Positions 25,031-35,279 are shown, counted from the stretch's first letter. The stretch: 64,000 nucleotides of DNA from Streptomyces specialis (GCF_001493375.1 NZ_LN929897.1:456754-520753); one strand, 5' to 3'. Translations and numbers: made by a program. Notes: a model not told the origin generated them from the sequence alone.

Positions 25031-27265
25031 ATGCCGGACAGCGCGATGGCGGTGCTCGAGGGAGTCCTGGAGCGCATCACCTACGCCAACGAGGAGAACG
25101 GGTACACCGTCGCCCGTGTCGACACCGGGCGCGGCGAGGGCGAGTTGCTCACGGTGGTGGGCTCGCTGCTGGGTGCCCAGGTGGGGGAGTCGCTGCGGAT
25201 GACGGGCCGTTGGGGCTCGCACCCGCAGTACGGCCGCCAGTTCACCGTGGAGAACTACACGACGGTCCTGCCCGCGACCGTGCAGGGCATCCGGCGCTAT
25301 CTGGGGTCGGGGCTGATCAAGGGCATCGGCCCGAAGACCGCCGAGCGCATCGTGGAGCACTTCGGCACCGAGACGCTGGACGTCATCGAGGCCGACGCGC
25401 GGCGGCTGATCGCGGTGCCGGGCCTGGGGCCCAAGCGCACGGCGCTGATAGCGGCGGCGTGGGAGGAGCAGAAGGCCATCAAGGAGGTCATGGTCTTCCT
25501 CCAGGGCGTCGAGGTCTCCACGTCGATCGCGGTGCGGATCTACAAGAAGTACGGCGACGCGTCGATCTCCGTGGTGCGGAACCAGCCGTACCGGCTGGCC
25601 GCCGAGGTGTGGGGCATCGGGTTCCTGACCGCCGACCGCGTCGCGCGGGCCGTGGGCATCCCGCAGGACAGCCCCGAGCGGGTGAAGGCCGGGCTGCGGT
25701 ACGCGCTGTCGCAGGCCACGGACCAGGGGCACTGCTTTCTGCCGGAGGAGCGGCTGATCGCGGACGCGGTGAAGCTGCTCCAGGTGGACACGGGCCTGGT
25801 GATCGACTGCCTGGGCGAGCTGGCCGGGGAGCCGGAGGGCGTGGTGCGGGAGGCCGTGCCCGATCCCGAGGGCCCCGGCGGTCCCGAGGGGCGGGTGACG
25901 GCGGTGTACCTGGTGCCGTTCCACCGCGCCGAGCTGTCGCTGGCCGGGCAGGTGCGGCGGCTGCTGGCGAGCGAGGAGGACCGGCTGGCGGCGTTCCGCG
26001 ACGTGGACTGGGAGAAGGCGCTGGCGTGGCTGGCGCGGCGGACGGGGGCCGAGCTGGCCCCCGGGCAGGAGCAGGCGGTGCGGCTGGCGCTGACCGAGAA
26101 GGTGGCGGTCCTGACGGGCGGCCCCGGGTGCGGGAAGTCGTTCACCGTGCGGTCGGTGGTGGAGCTGGCGCGGGCGAAGCGGGCGAAGGTACTGCTGGCC
26201 GCGCCGACCGGCCGGGCGGCGAAGCGGCTGGCGGAGCTGACGGGGGCGGAGGCGTCCACGGTGCACCGGCTGCTGGCGCTGAAGCCGGGCGGGGACGCGG
26301 CGTACGACCGGGACCGGCCGCTGGACGCGGATCTGGTGGTGGTGGACGAGGCGTCGATGCTGGACCTGCTGCTGGCGAACAAGCTGGTGAAGGCCGTCGC
26401 GCCGGGGGCACACCTGCTGTTGGTGGGGGACGTGGACCAACTGCCGTCGGTGGGCGCGGGCGAGGTGCTGCGCGATCTGCTGGCGCCCGGGGGGCCGGTG
26501 CCGGCGGTGCGGCTGACACAGATCTTCCGGCAGGCGCGGGAGTCGGGCGTGGTGACCAACGCGCACCGGATCAACTCCGGGCTGCCGCCGGTGACGCGGG
26601 GTCTGTCCGACTTCTTCCTCTTCGTGGAGGACGACACGGAGGAGGCGGGGCGGCTCGCGGTGGACGTGGCGGCCCGCCGTATCCCCGCGAAGTTCGGCCT
26701 GGACCCGCGGCGGGACGTGCAGGTGCTGACGCCGATGCACCGGGGCCCGGCGGGCGCCGGGACGCTCAACGGGCTGCTCCAGCAGTCGATCACCCCGGCG
26801 CGGCCGGGGCTGCCGGAGAAGCGGTTCGGCGGGCGGGTGTTCCGCGTGGGCGACAAGGTCACGCAGATCCGGAACAACTACGAGAAGGGCGCCAACGGCG
26901 TCTTCAACGGCACGGTCGGCGTGGTGACCGGTCTCGACCCCGTCGAACAGCGGCTGACCGTGCGGACGGACGAGGACGAGGAAGTGGGATACGACTTCGC
27001 GGAGCTGGACGAGCTGGCCCACGCCTATGCCGTCACCATTCACCGGTCCCAGGGCAGTGAGTATCCGTGTGTGGTCATTCCGGTGACGATGAGCGCCTGG
27101 ATGATGCTCCAGCGAAATCTTCTGTACACCGCGGTGACACGGGCCAAGCGACTGGTTGTGCTCGTGGGTTCACCACGCGCGCTCGGTCAGGCCGTGCGCG
27201 CCGTTTCCGCAGGTCGCCGGTGCACGGCGCTCGACGCGCGACTGGCCGGGGGGATTGTTCCGTAA
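25031..27265 (+). CDS. recD2: RecD2-type SF1B helicase (ATP-dependent 5'-3' DNA helicase)
   Basis: 744 residues. The N-terminal RecD2 region carries helix-hairpin-helix motifs (GLIKGIGPKTAERIVEHFG and VPGLGPKRTALIAAA). Helicase motifs follow: Walker A GGPGCGKSFT near 362-371 (Cys-Ser replace the usual Thr-Thr), DEExx-like VVVDEASMLD near 437, LLLVGDVDQLPSVGAGEVL near 460, TQIFRQ, and the C-terminal HRSQGSEYPCVVIPV near 673-687. There is no RecB or RecC nearby, which fits the stand-alone RecD2 class involved in replication and repair. ATG at 25031 follows a purine-rich stretch. Confidence 0.92.
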   Translation: MPDSAMAVLEGVLERITYANEENGYTVARVDTGRGEGELLTVVGSLLGAQVGESLRMTGRWGSHPQYGRQFTVENYTTVLPATVQGIRRYLGSGLIKGIGPKTAERIVEHFGTETLDVIEADARRLIAVPGLGPKRTALIAAAWEEQKAIKEVMVFLQGVEVSTSIAVRIYKKYGDASISVVRNQPYRLAAEVWGIGFLTADRVARAVGIPQDSPERVKAGLRYALSQATDQGHCFLPEERLIADAVKLLQVDTGLVIDCLGELAGEPEGVVREAVPDPEGPGGPEGRVTAVYLVPFHRAELSLAGQVRRLLASEEDRLAAFRDVDWEKALAWLARRTGAELAPGQEQAVRLALTEKVAVLTGGPGCGKSFTVRSVVELARAKRAKVLLAAPTGRAAKRLAELTGAEASTVHRLLALKPGGDAAYDRDRPLDADLVVVDEASMLDLLLANKLVKAVAPGAHLLLVGDVDQLPSVGAGEVLRDLLAPGGPVPAVRLTQIFRQARESGVVTNAHRINSGLPPVTRGLSDFFLFVEDDTEEAGRLAVDVAARRIPAKFGLDPRRDVQVLTPMHRGPAGAGTLNGLLQQSITPARPGLPEKRFGGRVFRVGDKVTQIRNNYEKGANGVFNGTVGVVTGLDPVEQRLTVRTDEDEEVGYDFAELDELAHAYAVTIHRSQGSEYPCVVIPVTMSAWMMLQRNLLYTAVTRAKRLVVLVGSPRALGQAVRAVSAGRRCTALDARLAGGIVP

Positions 27266-27413
27266 GGTTACGTAAAGTCCATTTTCTCGCGGCACGGCGT
27301 GCCAAATTGCGGTCGGATGGCCGACCCCGAGTGCACATCTTGGCTCCAGATGGGGGACAGTGGAAGGAGTCAGGGCACCTCGAGGAAGAGGCACAACGTC
27401 GGTGAGGGATGAC

Positions 27414-28727
<1,314 letters not shown>

Positions 28728-28738
28728 GAAGCACTCCG

Positions 28739-28762
28739 ATGATGTGACGCGGGTCACATCAT
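28739..28762 (+). terminator. Terminator of citrate synthase gene
   Basis: 10-bp perfect stem ATGATGTGAC / GTCACATCAT with a 4-base loop, 11 bases after the stop, followed by TT. Confidence 0.75.
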
Positions 28763-28888
28763 TTGGTGTGCAACCTTTGATGGAGCTGTGGGTCTAACCG
28801 TTCAGAGTTGGCGCGGATTCGGCTGGATCCACGCCGACAGTCGTCCAGCCGGGGTCCCGTGGGGGGACGCTCTGAGCAGGACGACAGG

Positions 28889-28936
28889 AAGCGCCCCGCG
28901 CCGGGCCCTGTGGGGGGACCCGCCGCCGGGGCGCTT
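28889..28936. terminator. Second hairpin between convergent citA and copZ
   Basis: AAGCGCCCCG (28889-28898) and CGGGGCGCTT (28927-28936) can pair, with further inner GC pairing, then TCCCGTTTTCC. Lies before the end of the convergent copper-chaperone gene and may be a backup or bidirectional terminator. Confidence 0.55.
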
Positions 28937-28972
28937 TCCCGTTTTCCCTCCCCCGCCCCCCTGGCGTCGTGG

Positions 28973-29185
28973 TCAGGCGCGGCCGATCAGCTCGTAGCCG
29001 GCCTCGTCGACCGCGGCGCGGACCGCTTCGTCGTCGAGCGGGGCCTCGGCGGTGACGGTCACCAGGCCGGTGGTCGCGACGGCGGTCACCCCCGTCACGC
29101 CCGGGAGGGCCCCCACCTCGGCGGTGACGGCGCCCTCGCAGTGGCCGCAGGTCATGCCCGAGACCTTGTAGGTCGTGGTGCTCAT
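28973..29185 (-). CDS. copZ: Heavy-metal-associated domain protein, CopZ-like copper chaperone
   Basis: 70 residues forming one ferredoxin-like HMA domain with the metal site GMTCGHCEGAV near the N-terminus (two Cys). It would carry Cu(I) to a copper P-ATPase, none of which lies nearby. ATG at 29185 gives MSTTTYKVSG. A palindrome of the CsoR type lies 66 bases upstream, supporting a copper-responsive promoter. Confidence 0.9.
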   Translation of the reverse strand: MSTTTYKVSGMTCGHCEGAVTAEVGALPGVTGVTAVATTGLVTVTAEAPLDDEAVRAAVDEAGYELIGRA

Positions 29186-29250
29186 GGCGTCTGCCTCGAT
29201 TCTCGGCTCTTCTCCGGCCCTGTGCCGGTGTGTGCGCATCCGCGGGGATG

Positions 29251-29265
29251 TACCCCACTGGGGTA
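29251..29265. promoter_or_regulatory. CsoR-type operator upstream of copZ
   Basis: TACCCCA-C-TGGGGTA is a perfect 15-base palindrome with the TACCCC...GGGGTA pattern reported for Streptomyces/mycobacterial CsoR sites. A related CCCCTAGGGG palindrome is at 29302-29311. Confidence 0.65.
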
Positions 29266-29434
29266 TGAGGCTACCGGGGCGTCAGGGTCCGTGTCGCGGC
29301 GCCCCTAGGGGTAACCCGGTGTGGTCCCGGGAATGAGCCAAGTGCCCTTTCGTGTTCACCGCTCAACGTGTCAGCTTTGCCTTACAGGTTGGGGACCGGG
29401 TAGCGACCCGAGGCGACGGAACGGGGATTTCGGC

Positions 29435-30037
29435 ATGGACGGCGCACTGTGGATGTACGTCCTGCTGGCGCTGACGACCGCTCCGCCGCTGGTGCCGAAC
29501 GCGGCGTTGATAGCGTCCGCGGGCGCGCTCGCCGAGGCGGGCGAACTGAGCCTGGGGCTCGTCCTGTTGGTCGTCGCCGTCAGCGCCCTGGCGGGCGACG
29601 CCGCGGTGTACGGCATCGGGCGGCTGGCCGGCGGACGGGTCGTCCGGTGGCTGACCCGCACCTCCCGCCGCGAGGCGGTCCTCGCCTGGACGTCCGGCCG
29701 GTTCCGCACCCACGGCGTGCCGTTCGTCGTCGGCGTCCGGTTCCTGCCCAGCGGGCGGCTGGTCGGCGGCCTCACCGCCGCCGTCGTCCGGTTCGGGTCC
29801 GGGCGTTACCTGCTGGGCGCCGGACTCGCCGAGATCGTCTGGGCGTCCTACAGCGTCGCCCTCGGCTACTGGGGCGGCTCCGCTCTGGGCGGCACCTGGT
29901 CGGCGCTGCTCGTCGGCCTCGGCGTCTCGCTGCTCGTCGCGGGCGTGGCCCAGTTGGCGAGCAGAGCCGGCCGGGCGGAGCCGCCCTCCGGCGGGCTCAG
30001 TCCCGCCGCCCACCCCGATGGCCCGGCCGGCGGCTGA
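29435..30037 (+). CDS. DedA-family membrane protein
   Basis: 200 residues with about five membrane segments and the DedA/VTT pattern: the early proline kink APPLVPNAALIASAGALAE, then GDAAVYGIGRLAGGRVVRWL, and the conserved FRTHGVPFVVGVRFLPSGRL with the G-x-R-F/x-P signature. DedA proteins are lipid scramblase or flippase related. ATG at 29435. Its 3' end overlaps the convergent HTH gene by 41 bases. Confidence 0.82.
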   Translation: MDGALWMYVLLALTTAPPLVPNAALIASAGALAEAGELSLGLVLLVVAVSALAGDAAVYGIGRLAGGRVVRWLTRTSRREAVLAWTSGRFRTHGVPFVVGVRFLPSGRLVGGLTAAVVRFGSGRYLLGAGLAEIVWASYSVALGYWGGSALGGTWSALLVGLGVSLLVAGVAQLASRAGRAEPPSGGLSPAAHPDGPAGG

Positions 30038-30197
30038 CCCACTTCTTGATCGTGTCCGGGTACCAGAACGGCCGCCCGTTCTCCACCACGTCCGGCGGCG
30101 GCAGCAGCCCGTGCTTGCGATAGGAGCGCACGGTGTCCGGCTGCACCTGGATATGCGCGGCGATCTCCTTGTACGACCAGAGTCCGCGATCCGTCAA
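29997..30197 (-). CDS. Small helix-turn-helix protein (MerR/BldC-like)
   Basis: 66 residues made of a single winged HTH: LWSYKEIAAHIQVQPDTVRS with the recognition helix, then YRKHGLLPPPD and WYPDTIKKWVSRRPGHRG. Size and motif match the small MerR-like DNA-binding proteins common in Streptomyces (BldC class) and also phage-type excisionases. No mobile element is seen nearby, so a chromosomal regulator is more likely. Confidence 0.75.
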   Translation of the reverse strand: MTDRGLWSYKEIAAHIQVQPDTVRSYRKHGLLPPPDVVENGRPFWYPDTIKKWVSRRPGHRGGRRD

Positions 30198-30433
30198 CTC
30201 TTCGCACCTCCTCGGAAACCCGCTGTGAGACGGGGTGATGACCGGTGGTCACCGATCCTGTGCCCGGTGAACGACGGGGTGGGAGTGGCGCATGGGTCTG
30301 TTGACCATCTGTGACGGGCAAGGCGCGTAACGGTGACGGCTGTCGCGGAACCCTGACGATCCGTGACGCCGCGGCAGGTGTGCGTCACCGGTTCCGTGGG
30401 AAGTCCGGGCCGGCGCCGCGTCGGGGTGCGGTC

Positions 30434-32323
30434 TCACAGGTGGCGGCGGCGGGCGGCCGACCGGCGTTCGTACTCCGCGCGGGCCGCCCGCGCCGCCGGG
30501 CGGGTGGCGGTCGCCGCCACCGGCACGTCCCACCACGCCTGCGCGGGCGGGGCGGTGGGCCCTGCGGCGGTGTCCGTCTCGACGGGGACGCACACGGGCC
30601 GGTCGAGGGCGCGCGCCGCCGCGAGGGCCTCGCGCAGCTCGCGGCAGGTCGTGGCGCGGAACACCGTCAGGCCGAGCGAGGCGGCGTTGGCGGCGAGGTC
30701 CACCGGCAGCGGGTCGCCGGTGTAGGAGCCGTCGGGCGCGCGGAACCGGTAGGCGGTGCCGAACCGTTCGGCTCCGGTCTCCTCCGACAGGCCGCCGATG
30801 GAGGCGTATCCGTGGTTCTGGACGAGCAACACCTTGATGCTCACGCCCTCCTGGACGGCGGTGACCAGCTCGGTCGGCATCATCAGATAGGTGCCGTCGC
30901 CGACCAGCGCCCACACCGGGCGGCCGGGGGCGGCCAGGCGCACGCCGATGGCGCCCGGGATCTCGTACCCCATGCAGGAGTACCCGTACTCCAGGTGGTA
31001 CTGGCGCGGTGACCGGGCCCGCCACAGCTTGTGCAGGTCGCCGGGGAGGGAGCCGGCCGCGTTGACGATGATGTCGTCGTCGCCGACGACCGCGTCCAGC
31101 GCGCCGATCACCTCGGTCTGGGTGGGGCGGGCGTCCGGGGCGCGGGGGGTGAGGGCCGCGTCCACCACCCGGTCCCAACGGGCCTTGCCCGCGCGGTACT
31201 CGGCGGCGTACCCGGGGTCGACGCGGTGCCCGGCGAGGGCGCCTCTCAGCGCGGTGAGGCCGGCGCGGGCGTCGGCGACCAGGGCCAGGCCGCCGAGCTT
31301 GTGCGCGTCGGCGGGGGAGACGGTGAGGTTGACGAAGCGGACCCCGGGCGCGGCGAAGAGGGTGCCGGAGGCGGTGGTGAAGTCGGTGTACCGGGTGCCG
31401 ACGCCGATCACCAGATCCGCGGCGCGGGCCAGGTCGTCGGCCACCGCCGTGCCGGTGTGGCCGACGCCGCCCACGTCGCAGGGGTGGTCGTGGCGCAGGG
31501 ATCCCTTCCCGGCCTGGGTGGACGCCACCGGGATGCCGGTCGCGTCGGCCAGGGCGCGCAGCGCGTCCTCCGCCTCGCTGTGGTGCACCCCGCCGCCCGC
31601 GATCAGCAGCGGGCGGCGGGCGGCCCGGACGGCCCGGACGGCGGCGGCGAGCGCGTCGGGGTCCGGGACGGCCCGGGGCACGCGCCAGACGCGTTCGGCG
31701 AGGAACGCGGCCGGCCAGTCGTACGCCTCGGTCTGCACGTCCTGCGGCAGCGCGAGGGTCACCGCGCCGGTCTCGACCGGGTCGGCCAGCACCCGCGCGG
31801 CGGCGAGGGCGGCGGGGATCAGCGCCTCGGGCCGGTGAACCCGGTCGAACCACCGACTGACCGGGCGCAGCGCGTCGTTGACGGACACGTCGCCCGCCAG
31901 GGGGTGTTCGAGCTGCTGGAGCACCGGATCGGCGGGGCGGGTGGCGAACGCGTCGCCCGGCAGCAGGAGTGCGGGCAGCCGGTTGACGGTGGCCAGGGCG
32001 GCGCCGGTGACGAGGTTGGTGGCGCCGGGGCCGATGGAGGTGGTCACGGCCTGGGCGGAGAGGCGGTTGCGCTGGCGGGCGAAGCCGACGGCGGCGTGCA
32101 CCATGGCCTGTTCGTTGCGGCCCTGGCGGAACGGGAACGGGGCGCCGGGCCCCTGGCCGCTCTCGACCAGCGCCTGCCCGATCCCGGCGACGTTGCCGTG
32201 GCCGAAGATCCCCCAGCAGGAGTCGATCAACCGGTGCCGTACGCCGTCCCGTTCGGTGAACTGGTGCGCCAGGAAGCGGATCAGGGCCTGCGCGACGGTG
32301 AGTCGGACGTGCTGCTCGGTCAT
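30434..32323 (-). CDS. iolD: 3D-(3,5/4)-trihydroxycyclohexane-1,2-dione hydrolase
   Basis: ThDP-dependent enzyme that opens the ring of the inositol-derived diketone to 5-deoxyglucuronate. 629 residues with the three ThDP-fold domains: Pyr domain with GRNEQAMVHAAVGFARQ (conserved Glu), central domain, and PP domain with the GDGTYLMMPTELVTAVQEG to VQNHGYASIGGL binding motif. IolD-specific features are the long N-terminal RFLAHQFTERDG and IFGHGNVAGIGQAL. ATG overlaps the iolB stop (ATGA). It is the last gene of a four-gene minus-strand operon. Confidence 0.95.
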   Translation of the reverse strand: MTEQHVRLTVAQALIRFLAHQFTERDGVRHRLIDSCWGIFGHGNVAGIGQALVESGQGPGAPFPFRQGRNEQAMVHAAVGFARQRNRLSAQAVTTSIGPGATNLVTGAALATVNRLPALLLPGDAFATRPADPVLQQLEHPLAGDVSVNDALRPVSRWFDRVHRPEALIPAALAAARVLADPVETGAVTLALPQDVQTEAYDWPAAFLAERVWRVPRAVPDPDALAAAVRAVRAARRPLLIAGGGVHHSEAEDALRALADATGIPVASTQAGKGSLRHDHPCDVGGVGHTGTAVADDLARAADLVIGVGTRYTDFTTASGTLFAAPGVRFVNLTVSPADAHKLGGLALVADARAGLTALRGALAGHRVDPGYAAEYRAGKARWDRVVDAALTPRAPDARPTQTEVIGALDAVVGDDDIIVNAAGSLPGDLHKLWRARSPRQYHLEYGYSCMGYEIPGAIGVRLAAPGRPVWALVGDGTYLMMPTELVTAVQEGVSIKVLLVQNHGYASIGGLSEETGAERFGTAYRFRAPDGSYTGDPLPVDLAANAASLGLTVFRATTCRELREALAAARALDRPVCVPVETDTAAGPTAPPAQAWWDVPVAATATRPAARAARAEYERRSAARRRHL

Positions 32324-33240
32324 GGGCGGGCCTCCGGTGCCAGGGGGAGCAGCCGAGGGTCGGGCGGCTGCTCCGCCCAGGTGTCCCTGATCCAGGCGTG
32401 GTCGGGGTGATCGCTGATGAGCCACTGGCGTTCGGCGTCGGGCCCGGCCATCACGTTGAGGTAGTACAAGGTGTGGCCGGGGGTGGCGATGGCCGGACCG
32501 TGCCAGCCGTCGGGGATCAACACGACGTCACCGGTGCGTACTTCGGCCAGCAGATCGGTGCCGGTGCCCCGGCCGGAGGGCGTCACCCGCTGGTAGCCCA
32601 CGCCCTGGGCGCCGCCCGGCGCGGGCGCGACCTCGTAGTAGTAGATCTCCTCCAGCCGCGACTCCTCGCCGGGGCGGGACTCGTCGTGCTTGTGCGGGGG
32701 GTAGGAGGACCAGTTCCCGCCGGGGGTGATGACCTCGACGGCGATCAGCCGGTCCGCCTCGAAGACGTCGGCCGCCGCGAAGTTCCGCACCTGGCGGGTG
32801 CAGGGCCCGGCGCCGCGCAGCTCGACGGGGACGGCCCCGGCGTCGCCCCGGCGGGCGGGCAGCCGGTGGGCGCACCGCGCCCCGGCCAGGGCGAACCGGC
32901 CGCCGCCGGGGGAGGAGACGGTCGCCTCGGCGTCGCGCGGCACGTAGGCGAAGTCGCTGACGCCCGCGAAGACGTCGGCCCGGCCGCGCAGGGCGAACGC
33001 GGCGTGCTCGCCGGGCACGGTCACCGCGCAGCTCCCGGCCAGCGGCAGCACGATCCACTCGCTGTCCCCGGTGCGGAACGTGTGGTCCGCTCCGGCGGCG
33101 AGGGGCAGCACGCGCAGCGAGGAGAAGCCCCAGCCGGCGCTCTCGGGCGAGACGGCGAGGCTGTACGGGCCGGCGGCGGCCGAACCGGCGGGCAGGTGGT
33201 GGCGGGAGCCGGGGTCCGGCTCTCCGGGGCTGGTGGTCAT
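32320..33240 (-). CDS. iolB: 5-deoxy-glucuronate isomerase
   Basis: Isomerises 5-deoxy-D-glucuronate to 2-deoxy-5-keto-D-gluconate. 306 residues with two cupin halves; the metal-site half includes YPPHKHDESRPGEESRLEEI with His and Glu ligands, then IYYYEVAPA and VLIPDGWHGP. The ATG at 33240 has GGAGGAG 10 bases upstream. An alternative in-frame GTG at 33270 lies in a tandem repeat that carries ribosome-site-like sequence. Overlaps iolD by 4 bases. Confidence 0.95.
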   Translation of the reverse strand: MTTSPGEPDPGSRHHLPAGSAAAGPYSLAVSPESAGWGFSSLRVLPLAAGADHTFRTGDSEWIVLPLAGSCAVTVPGEHAAFALRGRADVFAGVSDFAYVPRDAEATVSSPGGGRFALAGARCAHRLPARRGDAGAVPVELRGAGPCTRQVRNFAAADVFEADRLIAVEVITPGGNWSSYPPHKHDESRPGEESRLEEIYYYEVAPAPGGAQGVGYQRVTPSGRGTGTDLLAEVRTGDVVLIPDGWHGPAIATPGHTLYYLNVMAGPDAERQWLISDHPDHAWIRDTWAEQPPDPRLLPLAPEARP

Positions 33241-33256
33241 GGGCGGCGGTCGCTCC

Positions 33257-33324
33257 TCCTCGGTCGTCACAGCTTCTCGGTCGTCACGGGTCCTCGGTCG
33301 TCACAGCTCCTCGCTCGTCACAGC
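33257..33324. repeat. Four 17-bp tandem repeats upstream of iolB
   Basis: Four units of exactly 17 bases; on the minus strand the unit is GCTGTGACGACCGAGGA with 1-3 changes. Each contains GTGA and GAGGA, that is, a start-like and a ribosome-site-like element. The last unit overlaps the stop of the aldolase-like gene and the first flows into the iolB ribosome site. Confidence 0.9.
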
Positions 33325-34196
33325 AGTCCGGCGGCGGTGTCCACGGCGCCCGCCACGTCGTCGTCGGCCGGGTAGAGCAGGGAGCGCCCGGCGACGAGGC
33401 CCCGCACGGTGGGCAGGCGCAGCGCCTCGCGCCACCGCTCGAAGGTGGTGTCCCGGTCGTGGCCGGTGTCGCCGCCGAGGAGCACGGCGGGCAGGGTGGA
33501 GGTCTCCATCACGCGTCCCATCTGCTCGGCGTCCGCGGTGACCGGCACCTTGAGCCAGGTGTAGGCCGAGGTGCCGCCGAGGCCGGAGGCGATGGCGATG
33601 GACGTGGCGACCGCCTCGGCGCTCAGGTCGGTGCTCACTTTGCCGCCCACCCGGCGGCAGAGGAAAGGCTCCACGAAGACGGGCAGGCGGCGTTCGGCCA
33701 TCTCGTCGATGGCGCGGGCGGTGGCGTGGAGGGTGGTGAGCGAGCCGGTGTCGGCGTAGTCGATGCGGAGCAGCAGCTTCCCGCCGTCGAAACCGAGCCG
33801 CTGGAGGGACTCGGCGCGGTGGCCGGTGAAGCGGTCGTCGAGTTCGAAGGCGGCGCCGGCCAGGCCGCCCCGGTTCATCGAGCCGATGGCGAGTCTGCGG
33901 TCCAGCGCGCCGAGCAGCAGCAGGTCGTCCAGGATGTCGGCGGTGGCGAGGACCCCGTCGACGCCGGGGCGGGAGAGGGCGAGCGTCAGGCGTTCCAGCA
34001 GATCGGCGCGGTCGGCCATGGCGAGCCTGCGGTCCCCGACGCCGAGCGCGCCGCGCGCCGGGTGGTCGGCGGCGACGATCAACAGGCGGCCGTGCTCGCC
34101 CAGGAACGGGCGGCGGCGCCGGCGGGCGGCGGCCTCGGCGATGGCCTCGGGGTGCCGGGCGCGCACGGTGGTGATCTCGGAGACGCTGATGCTCAA
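33318..34196 (-). CDS. Aldolase-like (beta/alpha)8 protein of the inositol cluster (Cgl0159/LacD-like)
   Basis: 292 residues of TIM-barrel type: LLIVAADHPARGALGVG at strand 1, VDGVLATADILDDLL, RIDYADTGSLTTLHATARAI, PVFVEPFLCRRVGGKV, WLKVPVTADAEQMGRVMETS with a plausible Schiff-base Lys, and LLGGDTGHDRDTTFERW. Its place between iolC and iolB suggests it cleaves 2-deoxy-5-keto-gluconate-6-phosphate, the IolJ step, since no classical iolJ is present; this is inference. The start is a TTG at 34196 overlapping the iolC stop as TTGA, with AGGAG 9 bases upstream. TTG is a rare start. Confidence 0.82.
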   Translation of the reverse strand: MSISVSEITTVRARHPEAIAEAAARRRRRPFLGEHGRLLIVAADHPARGALGVGDRRLAMADRADLLERLTLALSRPGVDGVLATADILDDLLLLGALDRRLAIGSMNRGGLAGAAFELDDRFTGHRAESLQRLGFDGGKLLLRIDYADTGSLTTLHATARAIDEMAERRLPVFVEPFLCRRVGGKVSTDLSAEAVATSIAIASGLGGTSAYTWLKVPVTADAEQMGRVMETSTLPAVLLGGDTGHDRDTTFERWREALRLPTVRGLVAGRSLLYPADDDVAGAVDTAAGLL

Positions 34197-35215
34197 CTGG
34201 GCTCTCCTGACGGTGGGGTGGAGCCGGGGGGCGGGCCGGTGGCGGTGGCGAGGAGGGCGTCGACCTCGGCGGCGTGGGGCATGGCGGCCGAGCAGGCGAG
34301 CCGTCCGGCGACGATGGCGCCGGCCGCGTTGGCGTAGCGGATCACGCGGTCCTGTGCCCAGTCGGCCAGCAGCCCGTGGCAGAGCGCCCCGCCGAACGCG
34401 TCGCCCGCGCCGAGGCCGTTGACCACCTCGACGGGGTGCGGGGGCACCTCGGTCACGGTGCCGTCGCGGTCCACGGCCAGGACGCCGGCCGGTCCGCGCT
34501 TGACGACGGCCAGCCGTACGCCCGCGTCGAGCAGGGCCTCGGCGCAGGCGCGGGGCTCGCGTTCGCCGGTGGCGCCCTCGCCCTCGGCGAGGTTGCCGAC
34601 CGCGACGGTCGCGTGGGCGAGTGCCTCGCGGTAGGGGGCGCGGGCCCGCGCGGCGGAGCCGGCCGGCCAGAACATGGGCCGCCAGTCGAGGTCGAAGACG
34701 GTGGCGACCTGGCCGGGTCGGGCCTCGGCGCGGCGGGCGGCGAGGGCGGTGAGGGTCGCGGCGCGGCTGGGCTCGGCGCACAGTCCGGTGCCGGTCATCC
34801 AGAAGACGCGGGCCGACGCGATGGCCGCCAGGTCGAGTTCGTGCGGGTGGATGATCAAGTCGGGTGCCGTGGGGCGGCGGTAGAAGTACAGCGGGAAGTC
34901 GTCGGGCGGGAAGATCTCGCAGAACGTGACGGGCGTCGGGTGGTCCGGCACTTCGGTCACCCAGCGGTCGTCCACGCCGAACTCCCGCAGCGCGCGACGG
35001 CAGTAGACGCCGAACGGGTCCCGCCCGGTGCGGGTGACGACCGCGACCGAACGGCCGAGGCGGGCGGCGGCGACGGCCACATTGGTGGGGGAGCCGCCGA
35101 GGAACTTCCCGAAGGTCTCGACATCCGCGAGCGGTACTCCCGTCTGGAGCGGGTAGATGTCCACCCCGACGCGTCCCATGGTGATGACGTCGAACGGTCC
35201 GGCTGGTCCGGCCAT
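34193..35215 (-). CDS. iolC: 5-dehydro-2-deoxygluconokinase
   Basis: Phosphorylates 2-deoxy-5-keto-gluconate. A 340-residue PfkB/ribokinase-fold sugar kinase: N-terminal MGRVGVDIYPLQTGVPLADV and FGKFLGGSPTNVAVAAARLG (PfkB motif 1), C-terminal VEVVNGLGAGDAFGGALCHG with the catalytic Asp. The DIYP and FGKFLGGSPTN blocks are typical of IolC. First gene of the minus-strand iol operon; ATG at 35215. Confidence 0.95.
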   Translation of the reverse strand: MAGPAGPFDVITMGRVGVDIYPLQTGVPLADVETFGKFLGGSPTNVAVAAARLGRSVAVVTRTGRDPFGVYCRRALREFGVDDRWVTEVPDHPTPVTFCEIFPPDDFPLYFYRRPTAPDLIIHPHELDLAAIASARVFWMTGTGLCAEPSRAATLTALAARRAEARPGQVATVFDLDWRPMFWPAGSAARARAPYREALAHATVAVGNLAEGEGATGEREPRACAEALLDAGVRLAVVKRGPAGVLAVDRDGTVTEVPPHPVEVVNGLGAGDAFGGALCHGLLADWAQDRVIRYANAAGAIVAGRLACSAAMPHAAEVDALLATATGPPPGSTPPSGEPS

Positions 35216-35279
35216 GACGGCGTCCCTTCGGCGGATCGGCGGGTCGGTGGATCGGCTGGTCACCGTGGAACACCTCTCA

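Noticed and set aside
29997..30197. Excisionase marking an integrated element
   Set aside because: The small HTH protein has no integrase, att repeat or phage gene near it, and similar proteins are chromosomal in Streptomyces.
33257..33324. CRISPR-like short repeat array
   Set aside because: Units are directly tandem at 17 bp with no spacers and no cas genes nearby.
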